Shown piece after piece: positions 15,784 to 25,124 of a stretch of DNA of 64,000 nt. The position numbers and the translations under genes were made by a program. Numbering within the stretch: position 1 is the stretch's first letter; each line of letters starts with the position of its first letter. The DNA lies in contig NZ_WHNP01000014.1 of the NCBI RefSeq assembly GCF_009362735.1, positions 300 through 64,299 on the forward strand. The letters run 5' to 3'. The DNA comes from Paraburkholderia franconis. GTDB lineage: Bacteria > Pseudomonadota > Gammaproteobacteria > Burkholderiales > Burkholderiaceae. The notes under the pieces were generated by a model, which saw nothing but the letters and a program-made list of their open reading frames with translations, searched no databases and was not told the DNA's origin.

Positions 15784-16832
15784 TCGACGTGATACGCGCG
15801 GGTTTGCTGACGACGATCCAGGATCTCGGCCGCCACGGCCACCGGCATCTCGGCGTTGCGATGGGTGGCGCGCTCGACCGGCTGGCGCTCGAAGTGGGCA
15901 ACCGGCTGGTCGGCAACCGGCCCGATGCCGCCGGGCTCGAAATCACGTTAGGTCCGACCGTGCTGCGTTTTCTGCGCCCGACGCGCGTCGCGATCACGGG
16001 CACGGAGTTCGGCGCGACGCTCGACGGCAAGCCCGTCTATTCGTGGTGGAGCCTGCCTGTCAAGGCCGGCCAGGAACTGACGTTGAACACAGCGAAGCGC
16101 GGGATGCGCGGCTACGTGTGCGTCGCGGGCGGCATCGACGTGCTGCCGATGCTCGGCTCGCGCAGCACCGATCTGCAAGCCGGCTTCGGCGGGCTCGGCG
16201 GCCGCGCGCTGCGCGACGGCGACCGGCTGCCCGTCGGCGCGCCGCGCGCGGGCGCCGGTTCGGGCTTTTCGCCGGATGCGCCCGAGTTCGGCGTGAAAGC
16301 GCCCGCGTGGTGCAAGTTCGTGCTCGTCGACGAGCCCGTGCGGCGCGGCCGTCATCCGTCGGGTGTCGCGTGGGCGCCGCCCATCCGCGTGCTGCCAGGC
16401 CCCGAGTACGACAGCTTCACGGCCGACGCGCACAAGGCTTTCTGGAACGAGGAGTGGCTCGTCACGCCGAACAGCAATCGCATGGGCTACCGGCTGTCGG
16501 GCAGCGAACTGAAGCGCACGCAGAAGACCGATCTGCTGTCGCACGCAGTGATGCCCGGCACGATCCAGGTGCCGCCGAACGGCCAGCCGATCATCCTGAT
16601 GAGCGATGCGCAGACGACGGGCGGCTATCCGAAGATCGGCGCCGTGATTCACGCGGATCTGTGGAAGCTCGCGCAGGTGCGCCTGAACGGCGCGGTGCGC
16701 TTCGTTCCGGCGACGCCTTATGAGGCACGCCAGGCGCTGATCGAAGAACGCAAGTACTTGCGGCAGATCGATGCCGCAATCGGCATGCATGAAGAACGCT
16801 GCGCGCGCGTTGCCGCGCTCGCAGCGGTGTAA
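15780..16832 (+). CDS. pxpC: 5-oxoprolinase subunit PxpC
   Basis: A 350-residue KipA/allophanate-hydrolase-subunit-2 homologue, the partner of PxpB. It shows the N-terminal GLLTTIQDLGRHGHRHLGVA, the segment AMGGALDRLALEVGNRLVGN and the later SNRMGYRLSG. ILMSDAQTTGGYPKIGAVI is near the C-terminus. All are characteristic of the family (formerly called urea amidolyase-like). It overlaps pxpB by four bases and is followed by pxpA after 17 bases with a clear GAGG site. Confidence 0.93.
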   Translation: MIDVIRAGLLTTIQDLGRHGHRHLGVAMGGALDRLALEVGNRLVGNRPDAAGLEITLGPTVLRFLRPTRVAITGTEFGATLDGKPVYSWWSLPVKAGQELTLNTAKRGMRGYVCVAGGIDVLPMLGSRSTDLQAGFGGLGGRALRDGDRLPVGAPRAGAGSGFSPDAPEFGVKAPAWCKFVLVDEPVRRGRHPSGVAWAPPIRVLPGPEYDSFTADAHKAFWNEEWLVTPNSNRMGYRLSGSELKRTQKTDLLSHAVMPGTIQVPPNGQPIILMSDAQTTGGYPKIGAVIHADLWKLAQVRLNGAVRFVPATPYEARQALIEERKYLRQIDAAIGMHEERCARVAALAAV

Positions 16833-16849
16833 CACCCCAAGAGGACATC

Positions 16850-17602
16850 ATGGAAATCGACTTGAACGCCGACCTCGGCGAAGGATGCGGCTCCGACGAA
16901 GCGCTGCTCGATCTCGTCAGCTCGGCCAATATCGCGTGCGGCTGGCACGCGGGCGGACCCAACGCGATGCGCGACTGCGTGCGCTGGGCGGTGCAGAAAG
17001 GCGTGTCAATCGGCGCGCATCCGAGCTTCAACGACCCCGAGAACTTCGGCCGCAAGGAAATGGACCTGCCAGCCAGCGAAATCTACGCGGGCGTGCTGTA
17101 TCAGCTCGGCGCGCTGTCGGCGATTGCGCAGGCCGAAGGCGGGCGCATCGCACACGTGAAGCCGCATGGCGCGCTCTACAACCAGGCCGCGCGCGACCCG
17201 AAGATCGCCGATGCGATCGTGTCCGCCGTGCACGACTTCGATCCGTCCGTCGTCGTGTTCGCGCTTGCGAACGGCGGGCTCGTGACAGCCGCGCACAACG
17301 CGGGACTCGTCGCCGTCGAAGAAGTGTTCGCGGATCGCGGCTATCGCGCCGACGGTTCGCTCGTGCCGCGCAAGGAGCCGGGCGCGCTGCTCGATGACGA
17401 AGACGAAGTGCTCGAACGCACGCTGACGATGGTGCGCGAGCAGCGCGTGAAAGCCGTCAGCGGCGAGTGGGTGCCCATCAACGCGCAGACGATCTGCCTG
17501 CACGGCGACGGTCCGCATGCGCTCGCGTTCGCGCGCCGCATCCGCGCGGCGCTCGAGGCCGCGGGCATCGGCGTGCATGCGGCCAGCGCGGCGCGCGTCT
17601 GA
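16850..17602 (+). CDS. pxpA: 5-oxoprolinase subunit PxpA (LamB/YcsF family)
   Basis: PxpA completes 5-oxoprolinase. The 250-residue protein has the LamB/YcsF signature MEIDLNADLGEGCGSDEALL at the start. SSANIACGWHAGGP, GAHPSFNDPENFGRKEM and HVKPHGALYNQ follow, then FADRGYRADGSLVPRKEPGA. These carry the conserved Asp/His residues of the family's TIM-barrel-like active site. A terminator-like hairpin follows 38 bases after its stop, so the two downstream permease genes may be transcribed at a different level. Confidence 0.95.
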   Translation: MEIDLNADLGEGCGSDEALLDLVSSANIACGWHAGGPNAMRDCVRWAVQKGVSIGAHPSFNDPENFGRKEMDLPASEIYAGVLYQLGALSAIAQAEGGRIAHVKPHGALYNQAARDPKIADAIVSAVHDFDPSVVVFALANGGLVTAAHNAGLVAVEEVFADRGYRADGSLVPRKEPGALLDDEDEVLERTLTMVREQRVKAVSGEWVPINAQTICLHGDGPHALAFARRIRAALEAAGIGVHAASAARV

Positions 17603-17640
17603 TTCCGCCACGCATGCCGCGCGCACCAGTCAGCAAGCGA

Positions 17641-17664
17641 CGCCCCGCCCTTCGCGGGGCGTTT
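17641..17664 (+). terminator. Hairpin terminator between pxpA and the DUF969 gene
   Basis: The 8-bp stem cgccccgc (17641-17648) / gcggggcg (17654-17661) with a 5-base loop is followed by TTT. It probably acts as a weak or partial terminator inside the pxp locus. The 213 bases from here to the DUF969 start show no other gene and could hold a second promoter. Confidence 0.55.
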
Positions 17665-17877
17665 GCCAAACGCAACGGCAACGCTTGCCGGCGATTTTTT
17701 GAAGCACCAGAAGTTCGGTAGTACCCGAGAAGTACCCGCAGCAACGACAGGCAGTCAGCCAAGCGGCCATCGAAGAGCCGCACGGCAAAGAGGGCATCGG
17801 CGCCGACACGGCCCGGAGTCACGAGAGTTCGCCGCCACGCGCGGTGTCCCAACGCAGGACCACCTCTGGAGATCTAG

Positions 17878-18666
17878 ATGCAGTCAACCGTCAACCTGTG
17901 GCCGCTCATGGGAGTCGCCGTCATCATCGTCGGGTTCGTATTGCGCTTCAATCCGATGCTGATCGTGGCCGCCGCCGCGGTCATCACCGCCATCGCCGGG
18001 CACTTTCCGCCCGACAAGATTCTCGCTGCGATCGGCAGCGGCTTCATCAAGACGCGCAACATCCCGCTCATCATCCTGTTGCCGCTCGCGGTGATCGGCC
18101 TGCTCGAACGGCATGGGCTGCGCGAACGCGCGCAGACGTGGATCGCGAGCATCAAGGCCGCGACGGTCGGGCGTCTGCTGATCGTCTATTTGCTCGTGCG
18201 TGAACTGACGGCTGCCGTCGGCCTGACGGGTCTCGGCGGTCATCCGCAGATGGTGCGTCCGCTGATCGCGCCGATGGCGGAAGGCGCGACGGAAACGCGC
18301 TTCGGCAAGCTCAGCGACGCGGTGCGCTACAAGCTGCGCGCGTTCTCGGCGGCAACGGACAACGTGGGTCTCTTCTTCGGCGAAGACATCTTCGTCGCGT
18401 TCGGCGCGATCGTGCTGATGGTCACGTTCCTGAAGGAAGCGGGCATCACCGTCGAGCCGATGCACGTCGCCGTGTGGGGCATTCCGACGGCCATCAGCGC
18501 GTTTCTGATTCACGGCTTCCGGCTCTATCTGCTCGACCGCAAGCTCGAGCGCGAACTGCGCGGCAACGCGGCATCGCAAGCGAGCCCGAACACCAACGAC
18601 AACAACGCGGCAGGCAAGCACACCACTCAATCGGCTACACGCGCAGCAACCGGGGACGAAGCATGA
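17878..18666 (+). CDS. DUF969 membrane protein, putative 5-oxoproline permease subunit
   Basis: A 262-residue integral membrane protein with about five or six hydrophobic helices in the first 210 residues (for example LMGVAVIIVGFVLRFNPMLI and NIPLIILLPLAVIGLLE) and a polar C-terminal tail. The sequence matches the DUF969 family. DUF969 and DUF979 genes occur together, often beside pxpABC, and have been proposed as a 5-oxoproline transporter. The role is inferred from neighbourhood. A GGAGAT site lies just before the start. It overlaps the next gene by four bases (ATGA). Confidence 0.87.
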   Translation: MQSTVNLWPLMGVAVIIVGFVLRFNPMLIVAAAAVITAIAGHFPPDKILAAIGSGFIKTRNIPLIILLPLAVIGLLERHGLRERAQTWIASIKAATVGRLLIVYLLVRELTAAVGLTGLGGHPQMVRPLIAPMAEGATETRFGKLSDAVRYKLRAFSAATDNVGLFFGEDIFVAFGAIVLMVTFLKEAGITVEPMHVAVWGIPTAISAFLIHGFRLYLLDRKLERELRGNAASQASPNTNDNNAAGKHTTQSATRAATGDEA

Positions 18667-19619
18667 CACTCACCATCAACTACCTGTTCTGGCTGGTCGG
18701 CATCGTGCTGCTGGTGATCGGCGGCATGATCGTCACGGACAAGGAACATCCGCGCCGCTTCACGGCGGGCGGCTTCTGGATCATCTATGCGGTGATCTTT
18801 CTCGTTGGCGACAAGCTGCCGGTCGAGCTCGTCGGCGCGCTCGTGATCGCGATGGCGCTGATCGCCGGCTTCGGCGGCGTGACGGCGGGCAAGCCGAAGG
18901 TGCTGTCGGAGGCCGCGCGCAAGGCGAGCGCTGCGCGTCTTGGCAACAAGCTCTTCTTTCCCGCGCTGACGATTCCCGTCGTCACGGTGATCATCACGCT
19001 CGGCGCGAGCCATCTGGTGTTCGGCAGCACGCCGCTGATCGAGCAGAAGAATGTCACGCTGATCGGCTTCGGCATCGGCTGCGTGATCGCGCTCGCGTTT
19101 GCCTGCGTGATGACGCGCGACACCGTCGGCCAGTCGATGAAGGAAGCGCGGCGTCTCGTCGATGCGCTGTCGTGGGCGGCCGTGCTGCCACAGATGCTCG
19201 GCATGCTCGGCCTCGTGTTCTCGGATGCGGGCGTCGGCAAGGCGGTCGCGCACGTGACGACGGCGTACATCAGCCTCGACTACCGGCTGATCGCGGTGGC
19301 CGTCTACTGCATCGGCATGGCGCTCTTCACGATGGTGATGGGCAACGGCTTCGCGGCCTTTCCGGTGATGACGGGCGGCGTTGGCGTGCCGATTCTCGTC
19401 AACGTATTTCACGGCAACCCGGCCGTGATGGTCGCGATCGGCATGTTCTCGGGCTACTGCGGCACGCTGATGACGCCGATGGCCGCGAACTTCAACATCG
19501 TGCCCGCCGCGCTGCTCGAACTGCCCGACAAGAACGCGGTGATCAAGGTGCAGGTACTGACGGCGCTACCGCTGCTCGTCGTGAACATTTTCCTGCTGAA
19601 CTTCCTGATGTTCCTGTAG
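18663..19619 (+). CDS. DUF979 membrane protein, putative 5-oxoproline permease subunit
   Basis: A 318-residue membrane protein with about nine or ten hydrophobic helices, from LFWLVGIVLLVIGGMIV at the N-terminus to LPLLVVNIFLLNFLMFL at the C-terminus. It includes the conserved MVMGNGFAAFPVMTGGVGVP and GYCGTLMTPMAANFNIVPAA. It belongs to the DUF979 family. The start at 18663 lies inside the DUF969 stop codon, giving translational coupling and fitting a two-part permease. A longer frame reaching back to 18474 would overlap DUF969 and is rejected. Confidence 0.88.
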   Translation: MTLTINYLFWLVGIVLLVIGGMIVTDKEHPRRFTAGGFWIIYAVIFLVGDKLPVELVGALVIAMALIAGFGGVTAGKPKVLSEAARKASAARLGNKLFFPALTIPVVTVIITLGASHLVFGSTPLIEQKNVTLIGFGIGCVIALAFACVMTRDTVGQSMKEARRLVDALSWAAVLPQMLGMLGLVFSDAGVGKAVAHVTTAYISLDYRLIAVAVYCIGMALFTMVMGNGFAAFPVMTGGVGVPILVNVFHGNPAVMVAIGMFSGYCGTLMTPMAANFNIVPAALLELPDKNAVIKVQVLTALPLLVVNIFLLNFLMFL

Positions 19620-19646
19620 CTGTAGCGCTCCGGCTGAACCGAAACG

Positions 19647-19682
19647 GCAGGCGGTCTTTTCCATGAAATACGGACCGCCTGC
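19647..19682. terminator. Bidirectional stem-loop between DUF979 and traB-like gene
   Basis: A 10-bp perfect stem (gcaggcggtc 19647-19656 / gaccgcctgc 19673-19682) lies between two convergent genes. TTTT follows the left arm inside the loop, and there is no clear T-run outside. Its position suggests a shared terminator. Confidence 0.5.
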
Positions 19683-19715
19683 GCCGCGTGCCTGAATGCA
19701 CGCGCAACGTCAGGT

Positions 19716-20907
19716 TCAGTAAGCGTCGACGACAAAGCCGCGCTGCCGCAGCAACTGCAACACGCCCTTCGGACCGCCCAGATGCAACGCGCCGATCGCG
19801 ACGAAAACGGGCTTGTTCGGCGCGGCGATCAGCAGCATCCGGCTGACGAAGCGCCGGTTGCGATCGAACAGGATCTTGTTGTCGACCTGCGCGGAGATGC
19901 GCTTGTCGCGCGCGAGCTTCTCAGACTTCGCCGCTTCCCAGGCGGCGATTGCATCGGCGTCGCCGACGCGCCATAGACGGTGCAAGGTCTGCACATCGGC
20001 GACGTTGTCAGCCGGCGTCTGCACGAGATCCTGCGCGAGCATTTCGCGCTGCTGCGCGAGCGTGAGCCCCGTGAACGCGCGCATCTGCTCGGCAAGCGTC
20101 TCCAGTCCGACGATCTTCCCCTTCTGCCGCAGATACACGTTCTGCAACTGCGCCTCCGTGCCGTACTCGGTTTGCAGGCCGGCGCTCAGCGAATCGTAGG
20201 TTTCCACCAGCAGCGCGGCGAGCCAGGGCCGCATCTTCCTGATCTCGTCGAGTGCGGCGGGATTGCCGTGCAGGCGCATCGCGAGCTTGTGCCACAACGG
20301 CTCGGGCAGCAGCTTCGGCAGGCATCGGTACGAGCACACGCCGTATTTCGACACATCGTCCTGCGAGACGAGCAGATCGTCGGGCGACAGTTCGAGCGCG
20401 AGCGTCGGCGATGCGGCGAGCGCGCCGAGTATCGGCGGACGGAACGGCTGGCCGGACGGATAGTCGTTCGGATCGCCGACATGCAGCGTGCCCAGCAGAT
20501 AGATCGTGGTCGTGCCGCGCGTGGCGACATAGAAAGGCATGCGCGCCGGTTGCACGCGCACCGGGCCGCTTGCCGTCGTGCCACTCGCCGTCGACGGCGG
20601 CGGATTGAAGCCGGGCAACGTCGCGCGCGGCTGGGAAGCATTGCGCGAACCCGGCACGGGAACAGCGGGTCGTCCCGCCTGGTTGGCCTGCGCGCCTTGC
20701 GCGGCCGTGTTCGCGGCAGCGCCCGCGGCGTGCGCCGGCACGATGACGGCATCCAGCCAATGAAACGAAAGCTGCGCGGCGGCGAGCATCGCGCACGCGA
20801 AGACGCGTGCAGCCCGCCGCCGCAACGACACAGCGCGCGCGCCGCGCGCATGATCGACATGCGAACGACGCGCGTGACGGCGCGCAAGACGACGCGCCGC
20901 CACCCCA

Positions 20908-20915
<8 letters not shown>
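19716..20915 (-). CDS. TraB/GumN family protein, exported
   Basis: A 399-residue protein with a long basic N-terminus and a hydrophobic stretch ending in PAHAAGA, a likely signal or anchor. The TraB/GumN core starts at TTIYLLGTLHVGDPNDYP and ends with the second conserved G-x-x-H in FVAIGALHLGGPKGVLQLL. Such proteins are thought to be metal-dependent proteases or peptidases of the Tiki/EreA-like superfamily, but bacterial substrates are mostly unknown. The start ATG at 20915 lies eight bases inside the dppF 3' end, so translation is probably coupled to the dipeptide ABC operon. A longer frame into dppF is not supported. Confidence 0.82.
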
Positions 20916-21938
<1,023 letters not shown>

Positions 21939-21942
<4 letters not shown>

Positions 21943-22952
21943 CGTGCGCCTCCGTGTTGAATGGCATCGCGAACCAGGTTCAGTGGCTTGATGCAGCGAA
22001 CCTGGGCTGCGGCGTCGTGGTCCGCCATTGACGACAGCGCGGGCCGTGCCTTGTTGCAGTCGTCGACGACGTACTTGCAGCGCGGCGCGAACAGGCAACC
22101 CTTCGGGCGATCGTCGCGTCCCGGCACCATGCCCGGCAGCGCGGCAAGACGCACCGCACCGACGTTGTGCTCGGGAATCGCGGCCAGCAGCGCTTCCGTG
22201 TACGGATGATGAGGCGCGCTGAAGATATCGGGCACGCGGTTCGTTTCGATGATCTCGCCCGCGTACATCACGGCCACGCGCTGCGCGACTTCCGACACGA
22301 CGGCCAGATCGTGCGAAATCAGCACGAGCGCCATGCCGCGCTCTTTCTGCAACTGCACGAGCAGTTGCATGATCTGCGCCTGAATCGTCACATCGAGCGC
22401 CGTGGTCGGCTCGTCGGCGATCAGCAGCTTCGGGTTGCATGCGACAGCCATCGCGATCATCACGCGCTGGTTCATGCCGCCCGACATCTGATGCGGGAAC
22501 GTCGAAATGCGGTTCTTCGCGTCGGGAATGCCGACCTGGTCGAGCAGTTCGACCGCGCGCTTGTGCAGCGCGTCGCCATGCAGGCCTTCGTGCAGCTTCA
22601 GCACTTCCTTGATCTGATAGCCGACCGTGTAGCTCGGGTTCAGGCTCGTCAGCGCGTCCTGGAACACCATCGCCACATCTTTGCCGATGATCTTGCGGCG
22701 CGCCGTCGGCGACGCGTTCAGCAGGTCCTTGCCGTTGAACGTGACTTCGTCGGCGGTGACTTTGCCTGGCGCGTCGATGAGGCCCATCAGCGCCATCATC
22801 GTCACGCTCTTGCCGGAGCCTGATTCGCCGACGACGCCCACCACTTCGCCGGGCGCCACGTCCAGATTGATTCGATCGACAGCGGGCATGCCGCTGAAGT
22901 TGACCGCGAGATTGCGGATGGTCAACAGATTTCCGCTGGTAACGTTTTGCAT
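21939..22952 (-). CDS. dppD: Dipeptide ABC transporter ATP-binding protein DppD
   Basis: A 337-residue ABC ATPase with Walker A GESGSGKSV, signature MSGGMNQRVMIAMA, Walker B LLIADEPTTALD and switch His in VLISHDLAVV. The C-terminal HPYTEALLAAIP and CLFAPRCKYVVDDC region is typical of Dpp/Opp ATPases and may bind a metal cluster. It starts one base after the dppC stop and overlaps dppF, so the ATPase pair is translationally linked. Confidence 0.95.
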
Positions 22953-22953
22953 G

Positions 22954-23874
22954 TCAGGCCAACCGTTTGAGTTTCGGATCGAGTGCGTCGCGCAGCCCGT
23001 CGCCGAGCAGGTTGATCGCGAGCACCGAGATCAGGATGGCGAGACCGGGCATGGTGACGATCCACCATGCGCTGTCGATGTAATCGCGTGCCGACGCGAG
23101 CATCGCGCCCCACTCCGCCGACGGCGGCTGCACGCCGAGGCCGAGGAAGCCGAGCGCGGCGGCATCGAGAATCGCCGACGAAAAGCCGAGCGTGGCCTGC
23201 ACGATCAGCGGCGCCGTGCAGTTCGGCAGCACCTGCGAGAACATCAGGCGCAGCGTGCCCGCACCCGCGACGCGCGAGGCCATCACATACTCCTTGTGCA
23301 GCTCGCCGAGCGCCGATGCGCGCGTGAGACGCACATAGCCCGGCAACGCGACGATTGCAATGGCAAGCATCGTGTTCGTCAGGCCCGGACCGATGATGGC
23401 AACGACGGCCACCGCGAGCAGCAGCGACGGCAGCGCGAGCAGCACGTCCATGATGCGCATGATCGGCGTGTCGGCCCACTTCTCGAAGAACGCGGCGATC
23501 AGGCCGAGCACGATGCCGGGAATCAGCGCGAGCATCACCGACACGAAGCCGATCCAGAACGACAGGCGCGCGCCGTACATCAGACGCGAAAGGATGTCGC
23601 GGCCCGCTTCGTCGGTGCCGAGAATGAACTTCCAGTTGCCGCCGTCGAGCCATGCGGGCGGAATCTTCACGGAATCGCGGTACTGCTCGATCGGGCTGTG
23701 CGGCGCGATCAACGGCGCAAAGACCGCGACGAAGATCAGCACCAGCACGATGATGCCCGCGCTGACGGCGCCGCGGTTGCGCGAAAAGTTGGTCCAGAAT
23801 TCACGGGCGGCGAGTGCACGGCCACTGGGCGGCGTGACTGCCTGGGGGACGGTGTTTTGAATGTCGGCCATCAT
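22954..23874 (-). CDS. dppC: Dipeptide ABC transporter permease DppC
   Basis: A 306-residue inner-membrane permease. The first helix (AGIIVLVLIFVAVFAPLIAP) is followed by a periplasmic segment with LGTDEAGRDILSRLMYGARLS, a hallmark of the DppC/OppC family. The EAA loop appears as EYVMASRVAGAGTLRLMFSQ, with further helices to the end. Two adjacent ATG codons (23874 and 23871) are possible starts. GGGAGG is one base before the first and four before the second, so the second is mechanically better. The ribosome-binding site is inside an inverted repeat (see the repeat entry). Confidence 0.93.
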   Translation of the reverse strand: MMADIQNTVPQAVTPPSGRALAAREFWTNFSRNRGAVSAGIIVLVLIFVAVFAPLIAPHSPIEQYRDSVKIPPAWLDGGNWKFILGTDEAGRDILSRLMYGARLSFWIGFVSVMLALIPGIVLGLIAAFFEKWADTPIMRIMDVLLALPSLLLAVAVVAIIGPGLTNTMLAIAIVALPGYVRLTRASALGELHKEYVMASRVAGAGTLRLMFSQVLPNCTAPLIVQATLGFSSAILDAAALGFLGLGVQPPSAEWGAMLASARDYIDSAWWIVTMPGLAILISVLAINLLGDGLRDALDPKLKRLA

Positions 23875-23921
23875 GCCTCCCGCCGAGCCGCCTCAAGGGA
23901 GGCATGCGCCCCCTTGGGGGG
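23872..23921. repeat. Inverted repeats over the dppC start, Burkholderiales-type intergenic repeat
   Basis: Arms catgcctccc (23872-23881) and gggaggcatg (23897-23906) form a 10-bp stem with a 15-base loop. The minus-strand form buries the GGGAGG and ATG of dppC. A second stem follows at once (gcccccttggggggc). The motif ccttggggggcag followed by gcgtggggg resembles a repeat I associate with intergenic regions of Burkholderiales genomes; that association is from memory and not searched. It occupies most of the 82-base dppB-dppC gap. Confidence 0.6.
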
Positions 23922-23956
23922 CAGCGGACAAATGTGAGCGTGGGGGTACATATTCG

Positions 23957-24970
23957 TTACCTCGTATGGCGAATGCGTGGATTCAACACGCCGTACAGCA
24001 AATCGACGACGAGGTTCACGACGATCACAAGCGTTGCGATCATCAGAATACCGCCCTGCACAACAGGATAGTCACGCCGGCCGATCGCATCGATCAGCCA
24101 TTTGCCGATGCCCGGCCATGAGAACAAGGTCTCCGTCAGCACCGCGCCCGCGAGCAGCGTGCCGACCTGCAGACCGATCACCGTCACGACGGGAATCAGC
24201 GCGTTGCGCAGCGCATGCACGACGATCACGCGCGCCGGCGACAGGCCCTTTGCGCGCGCCGTGCGGATGTAGTCTTCGCGCAGCACTTCGAGCATCGACG
24301 AACGCGTCATCCGCGCGACCACTGCGAGCGGAATCGTGCCGAGCACGATCGCGGGCAGGATCAGATGCGAAAGCGCGGAGCGGAACGAGCCTTCGTCCGT
24401 GCCCGGCAACAGCGAATCGATCAGCAGGAAGCCGGTCACGTGCGGGATGTCGTATTCGACCGCGATTCGGCCCGACACGGGCGTCCAGCCGAGCTTCGAC
24501 GAGAACATCATGATGAGGATCAAGCCCCACCAGAAGATCGGCATCGAATAGCCGGTGAGCGCCGTGCCCATCACGCCGTGATCGACGACGGTGCCGCGCC
24601 GCAGCGCCGCGAACACGCCCGCCGGCAACCCGACGATCAGCGCGAACAGCATCGCGCAGAACGACAGCTCGACGGTGGCGGGGAAGCGCGCAAGGAACTC
24701 GTCCATCACGCTGGTATTGGTGATGATCGATGTACCGAGGTTCCCGTGCAGCGCATGACTGACGTAATGGAGGTACTGGATGGGCAGCGGCTCGTCGAGT
24801 CCGAGACGATGCATCGCGGCTGCGTGCATGGCCGGGTCGACGCCGCGCTCGCCCATCATCACTTCGATGGGGTCGCCCGGGATCAGGTGAATGAGCGCGA
24901 ACGCGAGGATCGTGATACCGATGAAAGTCGGTATGACCATCCCGATGCGGCGCAAAACGAATCGGAACAT
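23957..24970 (-). CDS. dppB: Dipeptide ABC transporter permease DppB
   Basis: A 337-residue permease with the family start MFRFVLRRIGMVIPTFIGIT, the first-helix/periplasmic motif LIHLIPGDPIEVMMGERG and LGLDEPLPIQYLHY. Further helices follow, with the EAA loop REDYIRTARAKGLSPARVIV and the C-terminal ETLFSWPGIGKWLIDAI. It lies 154 bases downstream of dppA, with a terminator between them that should lower permease relative to binding protein. Confidence 0.95.
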   Translation of the reverse strand: MFRFVLRRIGMVIPTFIGITILAFALIHLIPGDPIEVMMGERGVDPAMHAAAMHRLGLDEPLPIQYLHYVSHALHGNLGTSIITNTSVMDEFLARFPATVELSFCAMLFALIVGLPAGVFAALRRGTVVDHGVMGTALTGYSMPIFWWGLILIMMFSSKLGWTPVSGRIAVEYDIPHVTGFLLIDSLLPGTDEGSFRSALSHLILPAIVLGTIPLAVVARMTRSSMLEVLREDYIRTARAKGLSPARVIVVHALRNALIPVVTVIGLQVGTLLAGAVLTETLFSWPGIGKWLIDAIGRRDYPVVQGGILMIATLVIVVNLVVDLLYGVLNPRIRHTR

Positions 24971-24995
24971 GGTTCGTCCCTATGGTCTTGGTGAG

Positions 24996-25039
24996 AAAAA
25001 ACGCAACCGGCGACGAGGGCTCGTGACCCCGGTCGCCGG
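24996..25039 (-). terminator. Attenuating terminator between dppA and dppB
   Basis: On the minus strand the 8-bp stem ccggcgac/gtcgccgg (25007-25014 and 25032-25039) is followed after five bases by six T (25001-24996). It stands 85 bases after the dppA stop and 26 before dppB. Binding-protein genes are often separated from permease genes in this way, so that the binding protein is made in excess. Confidence 0.65.
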
Positions 25040-25090
25040 ACCATTTCGACCAGTCTTCTAACCGAACGAAAAGCGTACTGCGTCTGGGAC

Positions 25091-25114
25091 GCGGCGGGCA
25101 ACGAAACCCGCCGC
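25091..25114 (-). other. Stem-loop just after the dppA stop
   Basis: The perfect 8-bp stem gcggcggg (25091-25098) / cccgccgc (25107-25114) lies 10 bases after the dppA stop on the minus strand. It has no T-run. With the terminator below it, it may protect the 3' end of the short dppA messenger from exonucleases. Confidence 0.5.
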
Positions 25115-25124
25115 ATCGCGAGAT

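Noticed and set aside
18474..18662. Longer N-terminus for the DUF979 protein
   Set aside because: It overlaps DUF969 in another frame. The ATG at 18663 in an ATGA overlap gives the family start.
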